This document shows positions 61,825 through 64,000 of a stretch of 64,000 nucleotides of DNA, piece by piece; within the stretch, counting starts at the first letter, position 1; every line of letters begins with the position of its first letter. A program made the translations under genes and the position numbers. Source of the DNA: Sphingobacterium endophyticum (GTDB taxonomy: Bacteria > Bacteroidota > Bacteroidia > Sphingobacteriales > Sphingobacteriaceae). Location: assembly GCF_009733535.1 (NCBI RefSeq), contig NZ_SMMI01000017.1:1-64000 (forward strand). The letters are read 5' to 3'. The notes beneath the pieces were generated by a model. It ran no database searches and was not told the DNA's origin. It saw nothing but the letters and a program-made list of their open reading frames with translations.

Positions 61825-64000
61825 ATGAACAGATACATCCTTATCATCACCTATCTCGTAATGTACATCATAGGTTTCGGTCAACATAACAATTCGACAA
61901 ATTTTATCAATATTCCGCCAAACCCAACCTCGAGCAAATTCAAACAATTCACGGACAATCAGATCAACCTTTCATCAGGGATGGTCAATATCCCTGTTGA
62001 TCTGTTTGGAGTACAGGTTTCGTCCTTTGCGATGAACTTCCAGCTGACCTATTCGACCTCAGGAATTTCCATTATGGATTCCCCGCTACCTTTCGGATAT
62101 GGCTGGCAATTGAGCATCAATCCCAGGGTTACAAGACAGGTCCTTGGTAGGGCGGACGAAAAGTTCCCATTCAAAGGAAGCTATATTCACTCGCAGAGCA
62201 ATTGGGGCAATAGGTTCAGTTCAATAACAGGAGGCCCCAACTTAGGGGATTATGGGGATTACTATGAACCGTTAAAGGGAATTGTCAGCACCTCAAATTC
62301 TACGGAATACCAGTTGAATAATAGCGATTTTAATGATCCTCAAAAGGATATCTTTACTGTACAGCTTCCGAATAAGTCTATAAATTTCTTCCTTAGCTGG
62401 AATGGAAATATTCCAGTAGCAAAATCCTATGGAAACCATCTTTCGATTAGCCTTGAATTTTCTAACAGACAAATCAAGGGAATAAGGGTTATTGATGAGG
62501 ATGGGACTCTATATCGATTTGGAAACCTCAATAATGAAACCGACAGAGCCTATTTTGAAGAGTATGGAGGAACCGAGCATGCATGGCTACTAAGAGAAAT
62601 AGAGCTTGTTAACGGTCAAAAATTAGCATTTCATTGGATTGAAAAGAATATATCATCCTTTGCCCCATCAATTAGTTCAACCGTTTCAGTCAAGGATTAT
62701 AAGCTGTATAAGTTAGATGACGATTATGGTTTTAATCCTACTATAGACGATGTCGGAGGGAATATTAATATCGCAGAATTTTCCTCACCTACGGCAAAGT
62801 TCCTTTCGAAAGTTGTTTTTCCTGGAGGGACTGTTGACATCGGCTTTAAGGCAGGTTCCATTCCTATGGTTAATGGGATTTCCCTTAGGGATAGTAAAGG
62901 TTATCTAATCAAGGATATCAAGCTGTCCCATGGTCCTCTGAACGGCACCAACTATTCTCATTTTCTATTGAATGGGATAGAGGTTGGCAACGAAAAGTAT
63001 TCCTTCCAGTACAATTCAAACTACTTTTCAAAAGATTCTCCATCTATTGATTTATGGGGAATGTACAATGGTAAGGTCAATCAAGCACATCCACCTGCTG
63101 TAAAGATTCTTACGCACACCAATTCATATGGAAATTCACTTTCTGCAAACTTTCCATTGTCAATTAATGGTGCGGATAGAGAAGTAGATACCACAAAGAT
63201 GAGAGCATTCATTATGGAGAAGGTCATTTATCCGACAGGAGGGGCGACCCAAATAATCTATGAACCGCATAGGTTCAATTACAGCGAAACCTACCCAGGT
63301 TTCTCAACTGCTCCGACAACCCCTACGATGGGAGGGGGGTTAAGGGTTAGGGCATTGCGATATTTCGATGAAAGCAGTACACTCCAGTTTGAAAAATCCT
63401 ATAAATATGGAAAAAATGAAAATGGTTTGGCAAAAATTAAATTGATCCCCACCATGAACACCATGATCGATGAGGTTTTTTCTTTGGTATACGGATGGCC
63501 TATTCCAGGTTACATTGGTACGGTTCCAAATTTTTATAGGAACATACAGATAAAGAGTCTTTCTGATTATAAAGCATATGATTTCGGAAAATCTTCATTT
63601 TGGTACGATCAGGTAACCGAGTATTCTGGTGGGGGAAAGACTGTGCGCGATTTCATTTTCAAAGATGACGACATCTCCAATATGCCGGTTACACATTTAT
63701 TTCAAAAAAGATTTACTAACAGGGTCTATACCCTCTTTCAGGGTGGACCAAAGATGGAAAGGGAGACCGTCTTTAAAAAAGTCGGTAACGGCTATGATAC
63801 GGTTCTCAAAAAAGAAAATATTTATCAGCTCTTTACCTATGCCAACGACAGCACTGTAAGCAATATGGCAGTAAATAGGCGTTTTGTAAACTCTAGCCTG
63901 AACCAAGCCTTATCTGGCATTGACATCCTGTATCCCTATAACGATAATGAACCCAGATCGCAATCTATCAAGGATAAATTTGGATATAATATTGCGCATT
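61825..64000 (+). CDS. RHS/YD-repeat-type secreted protein, N-terminal part (runs off the window)
   Basis: Open from ATG 61,825 to the window edge (725 codons, no stop). Signal-like N-terminus (MNRYILIITYLVMYIIGFGQ) then FTDNQINLSSGMVNIPVDLF, LTYSTSGISIMDSPLPFGYG, WQLSINPRVTRQV, DEDGTLYRFGNLN, IMEKVIYPTGGATQIIYEPH. These are features of the N-terminal beta-rich domain of Bacteroidota RHS proteins; the repeats and toxin tip would lie to the right. Nine bases after the tail-fibre-like gene, so cotranscribed. Likely a secreted polymorphic toxin; the toxin domain is not visible. Confidence 0.8.
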   Translation, partial: MNRYILIITYLVMYIIGFGQHNNSTNFINIPPNPTSSKFKQFTDNQINLSSGMVNIPVDLFGVQVSSFAMNFQLTYSTSGISIMDSPLPFGYGWQLSINPRVTRQVLGRADEKFPFKGSYIHSQSNWGNRFSSITGGPNLGDYGDYYEPLKGIVSTSNSTEYQLNNSDFNDPQKDIFTVQLPNKSINFFLSWNGNIPVAKSYGNHLSISLEFSNRQIKGIRVIDEDGTLYRFGNLNNETDRAYFEEYGGTEHAWLLREIELVNGQKLAFHWIEKNISSFAPSISSTVSVKDYKLYKLDDDYGFNPTIDDVGGNINIAEFSSPTAKFLSKVVFPGGTVDIGFKAGSIPMVNGISLRDSKGYLIKDIKLSHGPLNGTNYSHFLLNGIEVGNEKYSFQYNSNYFSKDSPSIDLWGMYNGKVNQAHPPAVKILTHTNSYGNSLSANFPLSINGADREVDTTKMRAFIMEKVIYPTGGATQIIYEPHRFNYSETYPGFSTAPTTPTMGGGLRVRALRYFDESSTLQFEKSYKYGKNENGLAKIKLIPTMNTMIDEVFSLVYGWPIPGYIGTVPNFYRNIQIKSLSDYKAYDFGKSSFWYDQVTEYSGGGKTVRDFIFKDDDISNMPVTHLFQKRFTNRVYTLFQGGPKMERETVFKKVGNGYDTVLKKENIYQLFTYANDSTVSNMAVNRRFVNSSLNQALSGIDILYPYNDNEPRSQSIKDKFGYNIAH

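Noticed and set aside
1..64000. CRISPR array, tRNA or rRNA genes
   Set aside because: No regularly spaced repeats and no cloverleaf or rRNA-like sequence was seen; the ICE end does not lie in a visible tRNA gene.

Overview
The window looks like Bacteroidota DNA, most likely a Sphingobacterium-, Chryseobacterium- or Pedobacter-like genome. It has a Bacteroidetes-type conjugative transposon, phage-like collagen-free tail-fibre genes beside an RHS gene, many AAA-rich AT-biased genes, and Bacteroidetes-style relaxase, PRTRC and integrase families. The exact genus is inference. No rRNA, tRNA or CRISPR array was seen.

Positions 1 to about 44,000 form most of one integrative conjugative element (ICE). 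From the left: a coupling protein (frameshifted), relaxase MobB, MobA, a hairpin-rich candidate oriT, a ParA-like TraA, and a tra operon running traA, traB-like, traD, then traE, F, G, I, J, K, L, M, N, O and a TraQ-like gene. Two cargo blocks are carried. Cargo 1 (5819-10062, minus strand) is spliced between traD and traE. It is a seven-gene operon: a small acyl-carrier-like protein, an XRE regulator, an ImmA/IrrE peptidase, a thymidylate-synthase-like protein, a protein of the alpha-glutamyl/putrescinyl-thymine pyrophosphorylase (5-hmdU kinase helical domain) family, a MazG-like protein, and an AcpS-type phosphopantetheinyl transferase. I consider it the best candidate for an undescribed system. 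Cargo 2 (19702-33651) is an AraC regulator, a dihaem cytochrome c, a two-subunit molybdenum hydroxylase of the isoquinoline 1-oxidoreductase type, and an almost complete molybdenum-cofactor pathway (XdhC, MoaA, MocA, MoeA, MoaD, MoeB, MoaE, fused MoaC-MoaB, cysteine desulfurase). The ICE ends with two small HTH proteins, a receiver-like protein, a PRTRC gene block, a DUF932 protein, SSB and the tyrosine integrase (42623-43873).

Right of the integrase, 44,329-52,800 is a very AT-rich defence island built on a truncated DUF389 gene: an OLD-like AAA/TOPRIM relic, an intact Septu-like pair (PtuA ATPase with a G10 tract, PtuB HNH nuclease), an internally deleted hsdR relic, and a translationally coupled metallo-beta-lactamase-fold/trypsin-TPR pair that resembles the accessory genes of type 1 AVAST but has no visible STAND NTPase.

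From 52,900 to 59,500 the DNA is a mosaic of fragments: an IS21-family relic (istB with an in-frame TGA, istA without its catalytic half), an OmpA C-terminal fragment, a hybrid histidine kinase of visibly higher GC, a broken ankyrin gene, an orphan small gene, and a decayed integrase. The right end holds two divergent, paralogous tail-fibre-like secreted proteins and the N-terminal 725 codons of an RHS/YD-type protein that runs off the window.

Several ICE genes (coupling protein, TraG ATPase, PRTRC B) are each split by a single missing base, two of them in an A5/T5 run. This is either assembly error or real decay that would immobilise the element.
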